From NCBI GenBank assembly GCA_019614645.1, contig JABWDB010000008.1:8060001-8124000 (forward strand): a DNA stretch of 64,000 bases, written 5' to 3'. The notes under the pieces are model-generated. The model was not told the DNA's origin, searched no databases, and was given only the letters and a program-made list of their open reading frames with translations. Shown here piece after piece: positions 1-13,425 of the stretch (position 1 is its first letter; every line of letters starts with the position of its first letter). The translations under genes were made by a program, and so were the position numbers. This DNA comes from Stratiolaelaps scimitus. Its lineage: Eukaryota > Arthropoda > Arachnida > Mesostigmata > Laelapidae.

Positions 1-1555
1 GATCTCTTTACGCAAAGCATAATAGCTATTGCAGCGCTACGTGTATGGAGCATACGGTCAGATGAGCAGTCAAGATAAAGTAACGCAAATGCGAACCAAC
101 CATTATAGATATGGTCCCCCCACGCCGAACAAGAGCATTGCCAATGAGCTCGCACTTGGTCGAAACAACACAGGCACTATTTTTGCATCTTGGTCGTGCT
201 AAACGAAGCCCACTTGGTAAGAATAATAATACATCGCAATTAAAATAGATTAAAAATGCTCATTCGGACGGTGCTATAAATATGGCTATTTCCCCGTCAA
301 AACTATCGATAGGCCTCCCTTTATAGGACCCTGCAGCCATACGTTATGCTGACAAGTCAGAAGACGCGGCAACGTGGAAAAAAACATTAAAACTGCTGAT
401 TATTGCGTTGCTTCTGCCTAAATGAAAACATAGAACAAATGGAAGAGATGGCAAACTACCTGCAGCCTGCTGGTGCATTGTGTGCTCTCTCGATTACAGT
501 TCCTGTCAGTAGGTAACAACCAGGCTGGGTGTGTTGGAATAACAGGTCCGCCCTGCTGCGGCCGCAGCAGCCAGTCGTAATCCCAGGATCTTCCTACAAC
601 CTATATGCCTATTCCCGAACGTCCCTAGATAAACGTGTACAACGGGCACACGGTTCTTTTACAGCTTTCAGAGCTCTCGACTTAGCACAGAGTACATCGA
701 ATTCGAAGAGGAAATCGCTTTTAGTCAACACATTGTTATATATATCTATGGTATATATTCATTTATCAATTAACGCTGTTTGTTTGGTAAATATAGCACG
801 CGTAACTTGAGTTCTTGCGTGAGGGTACGTGTCGTGACACAATCAAACATAAATTCTTAAATATTTGAGAGAGTCCAATGCATAACAGCTAACCCATGGC
901 TTTCTTTAGATAAGGCGTACGGCAAACGTTAAGGCAGTTTCTAATCGATCTATTAACGTCACGTATATATATATATATATATATATATATGCATGTGGTT
1001 AGTAAAACATTATTAAATAAAGGTGTTCGCAAGTTTGCTCCCAGAATATATGTTAACAGAGTGAGAAAAATTTGAACAACAACACCGCTTTTTCGAGTTG
1101 TTTTTCTCAATGTATATGATAAACAGTCTACAACTACCTTTGTGGATTATTTCTAGTTCAGAGATGCCAATTGCAACAGACTTCATAGCTCTACATAGTA
1201 TATATATATATATAATCTATACCATCCAATGCGTTGGATGGCGATGCATATAAGCCGATTGAGCAATTCCGCTGCTCACAGTTGTCTAGATGATGCAAAT
1301 TCGTTTGGATTTCACACACGTGTCTCTGAGGTAAATCCTTGAAGCATAGTTGCCCTGCTTATTGTGATTCTGGCTGGTTGCCAGGTTCCACATGAAGAAG
1401 TGGCGATAGCGGGTGAGAAGACAAAAAGTCAACTTGACCTTGACAATCGAAAACGCAAGAAATGTGGAGTGGTTATCTGGGCAGAAGTATACGGGGAGAT
1501 TCCGCCCCGTATACTTACTTATAAAAAATAGACCTTTTTTATTTTTTTATAGAGG
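1..1555. other. Non-coding stretch with (TA)n
   Basis: No reading frame here resembles a known protein. A (TA)n microsatellite lies at about 964-990 and a shorter one at about 1199-1214. The rest is AT-rich unique sequence with no recognised feature. Confidence 0.6.
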
Positions 1556-1561
1556 TCAAGA

Positions 1562-2190
1562 GTAAGGCTTCACAACTAAGGTATTTGCCTGGTAGTGTCA
1601 AACTCTTACTGACTAAACCCAGAACCGATTTTGACTTGGGGCATTGACCGGGACTGTCAAAACTATTACTTCAGTCAGTGCCTTGCAGGGACCGGCAGTT
1701 GATTCCAACCATGTCCTATCCCCCAGTTCCTCCTCTGGGGCGAACCTTCCCGTCCAACCGTAGCGGGTGGGGTCCGGACATTCTCCCTTCGGACAAGCTC
1801 TGCTATCCACGCCCGTTCTAGCCTATCCTTCTTTTGGAGGAGGATCCATTCGGCTAGTGTATTCCCTCTGTCCCACTTGTCTCTGGCCAGGCACATGTAG
1901 GAAACGAACCCTCGGATCCCGTCTTGAATGGCCCTTGTCAGCTCGGAGTCCGCGACCTCCTGCCGTACTTGCTCTATGGCTCTACATGCTGCCAGTGTGT
2001 GAAGAGGATCGTCCTCGACTCCTGCACCGCGCAGCACGCAGATGTCCGACGGGGCCTTACCAATCCTATGGAGGTAGGGTTTGAAGTCCCCATGCCCTGT
2101 GATGACCTGAGTGAGGAAGTAGGTTATTCACCACCTGGTCTTTCCAGCCACGCTTTGATGTCCGGTATGACATCCTTCACTGCCGCCCCG
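1562..2190 (-). mobile_element. R1-like non-LTR retrotransposon, 5'-truncated 3' fragment
   Basis: Read on the minus strand, about 2190 to 1675 encodes the end of an R1-clade ORF2. A stretch reading IPDIKAWLER is followed, after a 1-2 base frame slip near 2125, by TYFLTQVITGHGDF and LHRIGKAPSDIC. Then comes a degenerate C/H knuckle (CVLRGAGVEDDPLHTLAAC) and an acidic helical tail. R1-type proteins keep this order after the reverse transcriptase. The last ~110 bp (about 1562-1670) is a 3' end shared with copies at 8843, 21288 and 36003. An in-frame stop and the slip show the copy is dead. Endonuclease and reverse transcriptase are missing, as expected from 5' truncation during target-primed insertion. 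Confidence 0.75.
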
Positions 2191-2194
2191 GGAG

Positions 2195-2970
2195 GCTAAA
2201 AAATAAACCTGTTTCCCAGTAAAAGAACGATCTTGTAGCGCAGTGCAGAGTGCCGTATTTTTCCGGCTCAAGCAGGCGGCTAAAATATAACATTTTTGTA
2301 ATAGAACAATCCTGGGAGAAGTACACAGGTAACGACATATATATAGCAAAGTTTCATCGCCAAGTGCGATTAGAAAATGTTATTCTACCGGCCGGTGTCG
2401 CCCGACTAGATACAGTCTAGAAACGGCACTTGACAGTGTTTTGAGTCGCTTTTGTTTCCTAACCGTAGTACGCCGTTTCTACTGTTGGGCATCGTCCCCG
2501 AGCACTCCTCTAGTCCCCACAGCAGTCGTTGTCTTTGTCTGGCTTCCATTAGGATAATTAAAAAGTTACTTTGAACACTGCTCCATCGCTGTCTACATCA
2601 TGTGACATCTGTCCGTCGGGAACCTTCCAATGCGAAGAGACAAACCGTGAGTGCTTTTTGTGTGTTGACAAAAAGAGCTGACAAAGGACTTCTAGTAACT
2701 CTGATGTATCCCTTCACGTCTGTGGGAACACCTCACAATACTGTACCTATCACGAAGTGGTCACTGAGCGAGAGGCAACCGGATGGGTCACTGCGAGTCG
2801 TCGACCCTACCATCTACGATACTGAATAATAACTGTATAATGAACGCTATTGTACTCATGTACGAATTGAAAGCAGGAAACGAAAAGGGTTTTGGACGCC
2901 TCCAAAACAAACTGCTTTGCTGACGTTTTAGCGAAGGGCCGGAAAGCAAACCCAAATAAAAAATTATACG

Positions 2971-3003
<33 letters not shown>

Positions 3004-6000
3004 GCATGGATCGTTTTAAACACAAATAGAATATATTTGCAAATAAAATTAATTAATTCCCGATTCTTACCAAAGATGAAAAACGTTCAGTTTAACATTT
3101 CAAGCTTAATCCGAGCAGGGGTTATCGAAAACAACTCATTGTAAGCGAAGGCTGTTTGTACGCAGTCTTAGGGAGCGAGGCCTGAGGGACCAAATCGAGA
3201 GGCCTAGTTGCATGTGCCCATGTAGCAGCCATGCTGCAGCCAGTCCTATGCAGAGTCCCTGTTATTATGGCCTGGAGCACTGGCCCCGTTGAGCGCAGCC
3301 TTTATTTTTCGAGTAGGCCAACTCACCAAAGTATACGATTTTTAATTAAGGTCTAGCAGGTAAAGACTTCTCAGGGCAGTCTTTGCCAACGTCGTTCTAT
3401 TGGCACAGAGAATTAATTCGGCCATCAGGCCAGTGTTCTCATCGTTAGGATGTAAATATGAATATCGCAGCTATTTCATTTTATTAGGGGCTACTTTTAC
3501 TGTACTACCTGAATCAAAATTTTCTGCTGAATCACGAATATTTTGTGCAGACTTACAACCATCGTGACACCTAAATAATGATCAAAAATGACTTATCTTG
3601 GCTATATGTACATACAATAGTTAACAACTAAAAATGTGTATGGCCTTGCATTATTTGGTTGTCACGATTGTGCGAATAACTTCCTAAATTCAAGATTTCA
3701 CAGTTTGACCTTTACTATTTTTTCAAAATGCTTTGTAGAGTAATCGCTGACTGGAACAAATGTCAGATCTTCACACTTCAATTAGATGGGTATCCTTATT
3801 GTCGATCTTCACATCTTACCATACGATTCATGCTGTGCTTAGCTTAATTCCAGAGTTTGAAAGAGAAAGGGAGAGATTCGTGGCCAGACGGGATTCGTTG
3901 CCAAGCTATTAGTGACTTGAATGGAGATTCGTGGAAATCGCGACCTATCAAGGTCTTTACCCGACGAGAGTATTTAAGTACGTGACACAATTCCAAGATT
4001 CGTCCAGCTACGTTGATATGGTAATCTGCGTATTGTCACGCCCGTTGAATTGCTTAAATGGCAAGTTAACTAATGATACCCCGAATGCAGTGTCAACTAT
4101 GCAAATGAGAACTCGAGTCAGACAGATCTAGGTATGCTTATTGCAGCAGCAATATTATTGAATGAGCTTTTGAAAAGCTTTTGAAAGCTTCTGACAGAGC
4201 TTAGGATGTCTTCGAAATCGAGTCTAATAAATGGGATAAAATCAAATTGAAAGGTAACTGTTCTGCTGTTGATGATGTACACGCTTTAACCTAAAGAGGA
4301 TTACATGAAAATCATCGACTAATTGCACCTGTGTAACGTCCAACATGGCAACGAAGCATAGACGCTAAGTGCGAACACGGTGACAATATGTTTGAGATTG
4401 CTGCTAGACATATGAGCCAACTATAGAGTTTGTACAATTCTCCTTTTTTCCGTATGCACTTCCTGGTATATAAAAAATCAGCTTGAATGGATGTCATGAC
4501 ACTGCGGTATGAGATACGCTTTGTTAACAATTTAAGACCGGAGTAAATGTTTGCCTTACGTCCGTTATGTGACTCTAATAGTGAAATTCCATCAGAAACG
4601 ATCTGCACTCGCCCTACATAAGAATCTTATGGTTTTTGCAACTTTTTACCGAGCGCCAGAGACCATAGAAGAGAGGCAGGGCGTATAAGGGTACTGGTGC
4701 CCCTTATTGGGTATCCTCGTCAGTTTAGCTTTGGTGCAGATGAGATCTGACCTCAAAGTATATTTGCTTACTCTCTGGTCATAGAGCAGCCGGGTACAGC
4801 GGGTGTTGGCTCTGTATGTTCAACGCCGAGGGGAATGTTCCCAAGTAAGCCTCAGCTAGGGTGGCCATATGTGTAATAGCTGAACTCACATAGAACAGAA
4901 TGAGACATTCAGCTAATATTACAAAAAAAAGACCGATCCGCGGGAAGACCACTGAGAAATCTAAAATGTGTGATACGCTATTTTTCTAAGGTCATATCAT
5001 TTTAGTGGACGCAATTCTACGTCGTCTTCAGATTGTTTCCACATTTATCGCATCATCTACCGTTAGAATCTTGAGAAATCAAGGTTGTAGACATTTTTCC
5101 AGAAGAAAGAGTTTCAATTACAAGTCCACAAGGCTAGGCATTGGTCCTATAATTACGTTTGCTATTTTCCAAATGTTCGACTTCGATCTGGCTCAAGCAG
5201 CTCCTTGAATTCAGCCTGTGTTCTACTAGAGCTTGAAAATAAGTGTCCCTTTGTATCTTCAACGGTGGACGCAAAAATTTTAATCCTTAACGGTGTTGCA
5301 TTGCGGGTATTTCGACGCAGGACATACAAGGCACTCCGCCGTCTGTAATCCTCCAGTAACTTTATATTGAGTGCTTTTAGTGACTTCCTGCTTCCCGAAG
5401 CAATCCGTTTTAAGGCGGTTCAAAGCAAATATAGTATGGTGTTGTACGGGCACTAGAGTGACTCACTTTATCGATTGACAAGGGATTCGGTTTTTATGTC
5501 CCCCGAGGTGTGACAGGTGTCCAAATGGTGAACAATGATGGATGACTTTGCAGCAACACTACGGCAAGTGTAATAAGCATAGCGAACCCTGAAACGGCGA
5601 TCAACTGTGACCATAAATGGATGGGTAGTTCCTAACAAAAAAAAAAACAGAACATAACATACATGCAAACCTTTACCAACAACAATTGCAGACTCTCTAA
5701 AAATGCAACGGTTCCTAAAACGCATATATGTATGGGATGGTCAAACTGATTCGTTGGTCTTATCTTAGAAGGCGACGCTCGATCTGTAACGACGCCCACA
5801 GACTCTACAGCGTCAGACCTCGGTGAAATAAACAGAGTTGATAAAGAATAATATCCCCGAAAGGATTCCTCACTAAAAACTGGCCGTCTTACGCTTATGT
5901 GGATTTTCAAAGTGTGGCGTAAGTAGACCTGGCCACAGGGTATCCAGGCCTCTAATGGCCTGCCTGATACAGACTAACCGGTGTGGCAGCAATTTTTGCA

Positions 6001-6190
6001 GGCATACACCTATCTTTGCCAGACATGAAGTAGTAGTGGTAGTTTTTAAGTGAAGAAAGAATCCCACTGTTCGTTTAGAAAGGCGAGATAATGGAGCTCC
6101 GGAGAAGTGCGCATGACCTACATTTTGTTTTGTCATGACGAAGCAAAATGGAGAAAATAATTAATAGCAAGATATCTGATAACTAAGTGA
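2195..6190. other. Non-coding stretch, nothing recognised
   Basis: A (CA)n(TA)n microsatellite sits at about 2971-3003. Short open frames here are AT-rich chance frames and match no family I know. Confidence 0.5.
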
Positions 6191-6197
6191 GTGGGAG

Positions 6198-6245
6198 TTC
6201 ATCCGTTTGAACTAATTCGCTAACGAATTAGTTCAAACGGATGAA
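6198..6245. repeat. Perfect 22-bp inverted repeat, 4-nt loop
   Basis: Arm 6198-6219 is the exact reverse complement of 6224-6245, with CTAA between them. Perfect pairing in otherwise drifting DNA suggests a recent origin, such as a fold-back duplication or a tiny mobile hairpin. No coding sequence or U-tract adjoins it, so I do not call it a terminator or a miRNA. Confidence 0.85.
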
Positions 6246-6249
6246 TAAT

Positions 6250-7927
6250 TGGCCACTGCTCTTGAATAACATCTGTTTAACCAGGCGGATCCTGTCAATG
6301 ATCCCCTTCGGCTCGTTCAGCTCTGATAGTTAACGCTCCCAGCAGTAGGCACCACATCCAACGTGAGCCTAGTCATCCACGCGTATTTTTCCCGTACTCC
6401 CAACAGTGATGCATCACTCACGCGTTTTCTCCGTTGCGACGACGTGAGTGTCCTTGCCTCTTGCCCCGTCCAAACTTTTAGATGCTTCGACGTAGACAAC
6501 GGCCGATGATATCTTCACCACGTGCACTACAGTTTCCGTGAATCGTTCCATACACGAAGATCCCGACGGCGTCTGAGAGCATAAACGAAGATTTACGCAC
6601 ACTACTCTCGCTCGCTGTTGTACTGTACATGTCATTATTCTCCGTCACCTTCACTCACTGTGACTCTCATTGCGCCCTCCACACACACAGTCGTATATAT
6701 ATATATATATATATATATAGAGCGTTATTCCATCGGTCGCTCACCTCATCTCGTCTGGCCTCGCACGCAAGCGACCTGCCTGTTTTATTTTACTTCCTTC
6801 AAAGACAGGGCACTATCCCTCTGCAAGCGGTGGGAACATCGTGCGGCGGTCTGCACGGACGTCGGAACACCAGGAGACATCCATGTCCTTGAACTACATA
6901 TGTCGCTTCTCATAGGTCGGCAGCAGCCTGCTCAACAGGAACGTGTCCCGGCATTTTTAGTATCGCGTGAAATATTTCTTCAAACAGATCAAATGAGATA
7001 ATGTACTGACTCTATGTTAAGGGCTGAGTGAAGTTTCCACATAACCTAGGGTCGTATTTTATGCACACGGTACTGCGGCACTAAGCCTTTCTTCTCGAAG
7101 ACAGCCCGTATAGCACTACCCTGAGGCCTCAGCTTGTTTTCGAGGTCTGTTGTCTTTTCGTTCCTGCCTTCTCATCTCTTTAATTGAATCGTTAAGCGAA
7201 GCCATTTATCAGGTGTATCGCACGCATCTCTCTCGTTGCTTTTCCTGACGTTACATGCGTAAAAGTACAAGAAAGTCCTACATGAAATTGTGATGCGACT
7301 CCTAACCTCAGATTCATAGTTGCGTTTTCGATTGTTCTCATGAGTCGCCGACAATTAATAATACCGTATTCGTTAAGGTCTCGTGGGCGTACAACAAGTA
7401 TAATAATGCGAAATAAAAAGAAAATAAATCATTTCTTCTGCATAATCGTTGTCTGTTTTTGGTGTAATATCCAGTTCATTAGTGGCTGACGCTAAGGACC
7501 GCTGAAGTAGCCTCGTATCGGTGCTCAGGATTAAAACGACCCATTGGTTCTTCGTAGTGCACCATTCATTTGCAGATCCTCATTTTGCTTCAACATATTA
7601 GCATAAGTTAGTACCTTTTTCGATCATATTTCTGTAAGGAAATGATGGCTGGCCATTGTCGCATTGAAATATTGAGAATAATCTTCTCAGCCACTTACGG
7701 CGGACGATACAAGTGTCTTCGATATTTTCGTCGTTGGCCAAATCTACACTAATGCATGTTTCGAGAGTTTGGGCATACAAAGTACCGCCTGGCTCTTTCA
7801 ATCCGTCCACCGGTTATGTCTCGCGTAGTTGTCTTCGCTGGCGTGCGCCTGCATACACTCAAATAAGTGCGTACAAGTACGAGATGTCTGCGCAGATGGC
7901 AACGACGCAGTCAATGAGTCAGCCAGC

Positions 7928-7968
<41 letters not shown>

Positions 7969-8840
7969 GAGAGAGAGAGGATAGTCGAGGCAGCTTGCAT
8001 TCGACGCATGAGAAAAACACAAGAAGATTGACGAAAACATTCAAGCGGATGGTTGGCGGGTTGGCAGCTCTTGTCAGAAGGGCTCGCTTTGTGTTAGAAG
8101 AGCCAGCTTGTTCACAACCATCTCTGCTCTGTACAGAGGGGAGGCTTTGTGTACAAAGTCGACGAGCTCACACGAGCCCTGTTGACCTACTTTCCTACTG
8201 ATGACAAATACGAGTTCGACTGCGATTCTACGAGAAAATATACGCTTTTGTACAATAGAGGATGATCATAACGCATCAATACATGATAGAGATACGAGTG
8301 AGAGGCACGCGCACACACACGTGACCCTGTGAACTCACAGAAAGGTTCACTCTAGTTTGGCTTCATCGCTTTGGATGGCGTTCTGGCAAACACTTTCTAT
8401 GAGGTAAAGTAATGTGCTGGAGGACTTTCGTTCAGCGAGAACCATGTTACCAAGTTCACATATGTGGTTCTGCTGCTGCTTTTCATCTACCGTTACCGAA
8501 CAGTTAAATATTAATGAGTGTTAAATTTTCTTTTTGTTAGGAAGAAGGGCAGATCAGTGTGCACTCAAGTAGGACGTCGGTACTATATTTGAGAAATCCC
8601 ACAGTTATTATCATTTTATTATGGATTGATAGCAGTTATGGGACGCGGCAATTGTCATGCATTTCCACTCGGTAGGTACGCCAGGTATATTGAGAATGAT
8701 GAGGAGAAGCTAATAACAGAAAATACGCACCTGTAGCATTCGAAAGATTGGGGGGACCACGAATACAATCATTAGACTGTCATGTATTTGGAAAGAGGTT
8801 AGCATCCGGTAAGAATATGATATATATATATATATTTTTT
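6250..8840. other. Non-coding stretch with two long (TA)n tracts
   Basis: Microsatellites (TA)n lie at about 6694-6719 and 7930-7965; the second runs straight into a (GA)n tract to about 7979. Open frames crossing them read IYIYIY and are artefacts. No gene is supported. Confidence 0.6.
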
Positions 8841-8842
8841 GA

Positions 8843-9144
8843 AGATGTTAAAGGTAAATCCTGCATGGGCACCAGGCCTCACACTAAGGTTTTTGCCTGG
8901 TAGTGTCAGTGTCTTACTGACTAAACCCGGAACAGATTTTGATTTGGGGCACTGACCGGGACTGTCAAGGTATTACTTGAGTCAGTGCCTTGTAGGGACC
9001 GGCAGGTGATTGCAACCATGTCCTATCCCTCAGTTCCTCCTCTGGGGTGAACCCTCCCGTCCAACCGCAGCGGTTCGGGCATTTTCTCTTCGGACAAGTT
9101 CTGCTATCCGCGTCCGTTCTAGCCTGTCCTTCTCCCGGAGGATA
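8843..9144 (-). mobile_element. R1-like LINE, short 3' fragment
   Basis: This is closely similar to 1562-1840: the same 3' end (reading AGGTAAATCCTGCATGG on the plus strand at its low-coordinate side) and the same C-terminal coding remnant (residues such as GWTGGFTPEEELRDRTW on the minus strand). Similarity stops at about 9144, giving a much shorter copy than the first. The family is clearly one that truncates at its 5' side. The truncation point touches the hairpin at 9146-9203. Confidence 0.75.
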
Positions 9145-9145
9145 T

Positions 9146-9203
9146 AAATACATCTAATAACACCCTCATATATATGTATATGAGGGTGTTCTTAGATGTA
9201 TTT
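9146..9203. repeat. 27-bp inverted repeat at LINE junction
   Basis: Arms 9146-9172 and 9177-9203 are reverse complements with a single mismatch and a 4-nt loop rich in TA. The left arm starts within 2 bp of the 5' truncation point of the R1-like fragment. Confidence 0.8.
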
Positions 9204-9204
9204 C

Positions 9205-10155
9205 TCGTTTAGCGGGTACAATTGTCGCCAACTTTAATAATTCAATAATTAGATGAGTTCACGACAAGAGTGCTGAACTGCGGCCGTTTCGGGTCGAGCT
9301 AGTGGCTAATTAATGCCACGAGATTACATGCACATATTTATGTGATTCGCTTCGCAAAAGCGAAGTTGTTTCACAGCCTAGTTAGAACGAATACCGGCAA
9401 AATGTGATATATCATCACGCTATTATACGGAAAACGTTGTCTATCTAATACATTTTCGAATGCCACTGGACCACTCTCGGAACATCCAGTTCGCAGCTCT
9501 TTACGCTTGATGAAAAGGAGGAGATAACTAGAACACTTGGTTGCACTTGCTTCTTCCCGTACTTGACATCACTGCCCCACGGTGGAAGGGAAGTTGGATA
9601 TGGTCTTGCTAGGGCGTTATCTTCCTGTATCGATGTGCACGATCTGATGGCTTGAAGTCGGGATGGCGAGTTTGCCTGATCGATCGACTCAAGTCAATGC
9701 TTTTGGAGAATGTACGTTTACTTTACCTGGATTCGTTGCAATTTATCCCCGCTAGCTGTACAACTTCTTTGATACAGCCATGCCCCTGATGCTGGGCAGT
9801 TATGAGATCATATTTAGCATTGCAAAGTAAGCAACACAGATCATCAGTATTCATTCGGGTGATACGCTGCCGCAAAGTGCACCGGAGAAGACGATGAGAA
9901 ACCCAGTGACACGTCGGGAAACGTGATATCGGATCAGGGTTAGCCAAATGAATAGGACTTGAAAAATATTCGTTTTTGAGCAATCGTTGAGCAATCGAGC
10001 GTTTGCTGAGCAATCGTCTCGTTAGTATCCTTGTTTGGGCGACGTTTCGGTGGTGTGATATTTGTGTGTTTGTTTGATTCGCAAACTATGTAATTGCATA
10101 AGAGCCAATGCCACATTCACAAATACAGTCACCACGAGTACATCCTCTACACAAT
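9205..10155. other. Non-coding stretch, nothing recognised
   Basis: One open frame on the minus strand (9723-10013) has cysteines and histidines but no pattern I can assign. No repeat found. Confidence 0.45.
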
Positions 10156-10157
10156 CG

Positions 10158-10341
10158 GGCTGACTCTCAGCCTTAAACATTTAAAGTCCATTGGTACAAC
10201 TGCTTTCGGTACATAGCTACATGAGACGGACAACCCCTCTAGCTGCAAATGTCCAACAGTGCGGACAGAACCAGTGTTGCTACGTGTCTCCTCCCATTGC
10301 AAGGATGCCCACACGAATCCACCATGGCAGTGAGCTCGATC
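10158..10341 (-). mobile_element. tRNA-derived SINE, old copy
   Basis: On the minus strand it carries the same parts, in order, as the copies at 22613, 35590 and 40771. These are a tRNA-like head, a block complementary to TGCAAATGT, a block around ACCAATGGACTTTAAATG, and a tail reading GGCTGAGAGTCAGCCCGA. The internal promoter B box is worn (GTTCTGTCCGC where TTCGATC is expected), so this copy is old and probably not transcribed. Confidence 0.65.
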
Positions 10342-10344
10342 AAA

Positions 10345-12845
10345 ATACAGTCATCTGTCAATGTTGTTCCCGATGTATACGCGATGAGTAATAATAATTA
10401 ATATGACATATCGGTTTTCTTTTGTTGTATCCGACACTGGGTGACTAGTTTAGGCACTAATCGATGGTACACCACAATATCTCCTATTCTCGTTCTGATC
10501 CTGTACCTACTTATAATACATGTACATTCTATACACCGTCCGAACCGTACGTACCATTATATCTGAAACTCTCATCTGTCCGGCAATCTGTGCTCCTGAG
10601 TCTTCAGTGCAACTGAATACAACGGGGAGTCCTGTTGGGAATGCTCATTTCACTTATCTCGAGAGTTTGTTGTGTTTCAGGCATTTTCGTAATCCGCTCT
10701 CGCGGGACTACTTCCACGACACTATTTATAGGCCATGTCATCGCATGTGTACGTAGACATCGAGCATCAATAATGGGTGATACATTTGTGTATTGATTAG
10801 GGAACCAATACAATGCAAATCGAAGAACCAAGAGATGCACATGGAACGTTGAATATGGACGCCCAAGCTAGATTAACGGCCGGCTGGTTTAAACATGAGA
10901 ACTCATTCAATGGTTAAGTATATGTATATATGTTATTTGTTTGAAACATAGTGCATTCATTTCATAGAGTTGGCAAATAGGTTGACAATTATATATGCAA
11001 TTAACTCACTTGTTCATAAGCTCACTTATACGAGTATCGAATATACAATATGCAATCAGTTGTATTCAAATATACAACCACCAACACACGGCACTTTGAA
11101 GGATTATATCAAATGTAATCTATATTTCAAGATCGGGTCTGTACGGATCTGTGGAGCTAAGAACCACCGCTCAAGCTGTCAGATACATACGCTACATTTA
11201 AATGTAGGCATCTATCGAGCATAGGTTTATATCGTACACATAGTCATAACATAGTCTTCCCGACAGCCCGTCGGGCGACGTCACAGCTATACCAAATAAT
11301 GGGTCCAGGACTACATATGAGGCCGGGAGAGACGGCTAATGTGTATCTCAGCTACGAAGAATCAATTTCTCGTTATTAAATATAACTTGCGATTCGTCCC
11401 GGCCTTAGACAACTTGCCGATCGTGAAGCTTTGACACGAAGTGCACAACCAGCTCACATCAGGTAGAAGCGATGGGGATTTCGAGGATCACGTCCTCTAT
11501 GGAGCTGTCCGCAAACGACAGCCGTGAATGAACGTGACATCTCCGGTGACTCTCGGAGCAAATTGTTTCGAGACGAACATCTTGGACTATTCACCCGATG
11601 ACACAGATACCACTGCGAGCCTTCTGTCGGCCGGGAAAACGACTCCCATAGCTTACCTGGAAGCTTACAACGAAGTGTCGAGAAGCAACTGTGAATGTTT
11701 GCTTTGTCATAAATGGCTTCGTGGTACAGCGCTTCCTTGATTTATTTCAATTCCGTGAGGAATAGCATATACGGCTCGCACGCATAGAAGCGCGACCTTT
11801 AGTATACAAAGGTAGTTTGGAATGAGCAAGTTCGCGTGTTGTGTGTTGTGCGTTGTTGCTGTTTAACACGCATGTTCACAGCGCACAAATGTAACGCTGC
11901 TGAAGGCCAGTGAAGACTTTACCCTCAGTCGTCTAACGGAAGCGCACTGTTTACGGAACGTTGTCCGGAAATTAGGATTCGACTTCAGCTGCCCGGCAGC
12001 GTTATTTGTGTGCGCCTTTTCAGCCAGCTCCCATATTTCTATTCATATCTTCATAGGCTATGTCTATTCATATCTTCTAAGAACGCGGTATCTCTGTAGC
12101 GTCGGCATGCTCTTAGTAAAAATGCAAACGGCCGAGATAGATACGTGCATACATTCATACGATATAGGGACAGAATAAAAACAGTATGCGCTTTACGTTC
12201 GTATGCGTGCACCACTTCAGTACGTTACTGGGGCGGCCCATACCAAGGACGATGGAGAGACGATCATGTTGTCACTCGAACTTTGTCATTAACTTTGTAG
12301 CATCAACATTCACGTTGATTTAGCAGGGGGGGGGCAAGCGACAAGCGCCTATGCCTCTAGAGTTGTTAAGTGCCAAAGGCGAATTTCTACGAACCTTCCT
12401 TCGGCTCATTAAGCTGCTCGTGCTGGTATCGCCTACGATCGCACTAGCACATCGCCACAACGTCGTCGGATGGTCTTGCCCTGCCATGTAGGGGGGCTGA
12501 TGGCCGTCGCTTGCAGAGATTGGAAGTTGGCCCGCTCCCCGAGGTGGGCTGAAATTCATAGCGGAAATAACCCACTTAGTTCTCAGTGGACTTTGTCTCA
12601 AGTTGTAAATTAGTGTTGATGTACGGGGGGAACTTGAGTACAACCAGGTGTCAATCTAGTGTTTATATTACACTGGAGGGAGGAGATAGACTTCGAGTGC
12701 GGGCACAGTGAGGGTCTGGTGCATCTGTGTGAAAACTACTAATTATAAATTGACGAATCGTTGATTGAACAGAATTCAATTTGCAGTCACTCGTACTCCA
12801 ATATATCTAAAGCTATGAACCTTGAACCCGTGTCGGTTTCAAGCG
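10345..12845. other. Non-coding stretch, nothing recognised
   Basis: Mixed composition with small open frames (for example 11528-11740 plus and 12320-12643 minus) that show no conserved motif. A run of nine G lies near 12326-12334. Confidence 0.45.
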
Positions 12846-12848
12846 CCA

Positions 12849-13425
12849 AGAGCGAGCAGGTGCTTTCTATTCAAGAACCAACTCCAGCGACCTTTGGATG
12901 GACTCCCATCTTAAATCCCAGCTGTGCTAATTGTGTATTTCTCAGACAGCACAGGCCAAGTTGGCACTATGAGAGGGTTGATTCAAGTCCCGCTCAACCT
13001 GCACGGCCAACCTGCTGCTTGTGCGTTATTGGATATGATGCCTATCCTTTCTCATCAAGCATCAGCCTCGAAATGGTTTCTTTTGTACAATACAACACCT
13101 TAAGAGACCCCTTGATTCAACCTGACCCCCTGATTCGCCCCGCCCCCCCCCCCGTGATTCAATCTGTTTCGTCTGAAAACAGTTTGCTAGATTGATTTCT
13201 GAAGATCAAATATTCTGTTAATGACTGAGGATCAATCTGCTTCGTTATCGACGATAGCAGAGTGTTTCATAGCGATGCACGGATGTGTCGACATCCCGGA
13301 CTTCAGACTGTCTATTTACTGCGATTTTCTTTATTCGGCGTCGACGCCTTCGAAGTCCGATAACAAAAAACTACAAGGAAAAATACGGCTGGAATTAAAA
13401 TATGATAAGACGCTATGTTTGACAC
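12849..13425 (+). repeat. Long inverted repeat, left arm
   Basis: The arm starts at AGAGCGAGCAGGTG and matches, in reverse orientation, the segment 15,082 down to 14,572. By eye the match is high over most of its length, with several indels. One indel near 13,110-13,150 holds a C-rich insertion absent from the other arm, and another is near 13,230. I recognise no protein family in either arm. Confidence 0.85.

Noticed and set aside
7713..8201. 162-codon plus-strand frame
   Set aside because: It runs through a (TA)n/(GA)n microsatellite (IYIYIY) and shows no family signal.
9723..10013. Minus-strand frame with a C..C-like cluster, possibly LINE C-terminus
   Set aside because: The order and spacing of cysteines and flanking residues do not fit the LINE knuckle.
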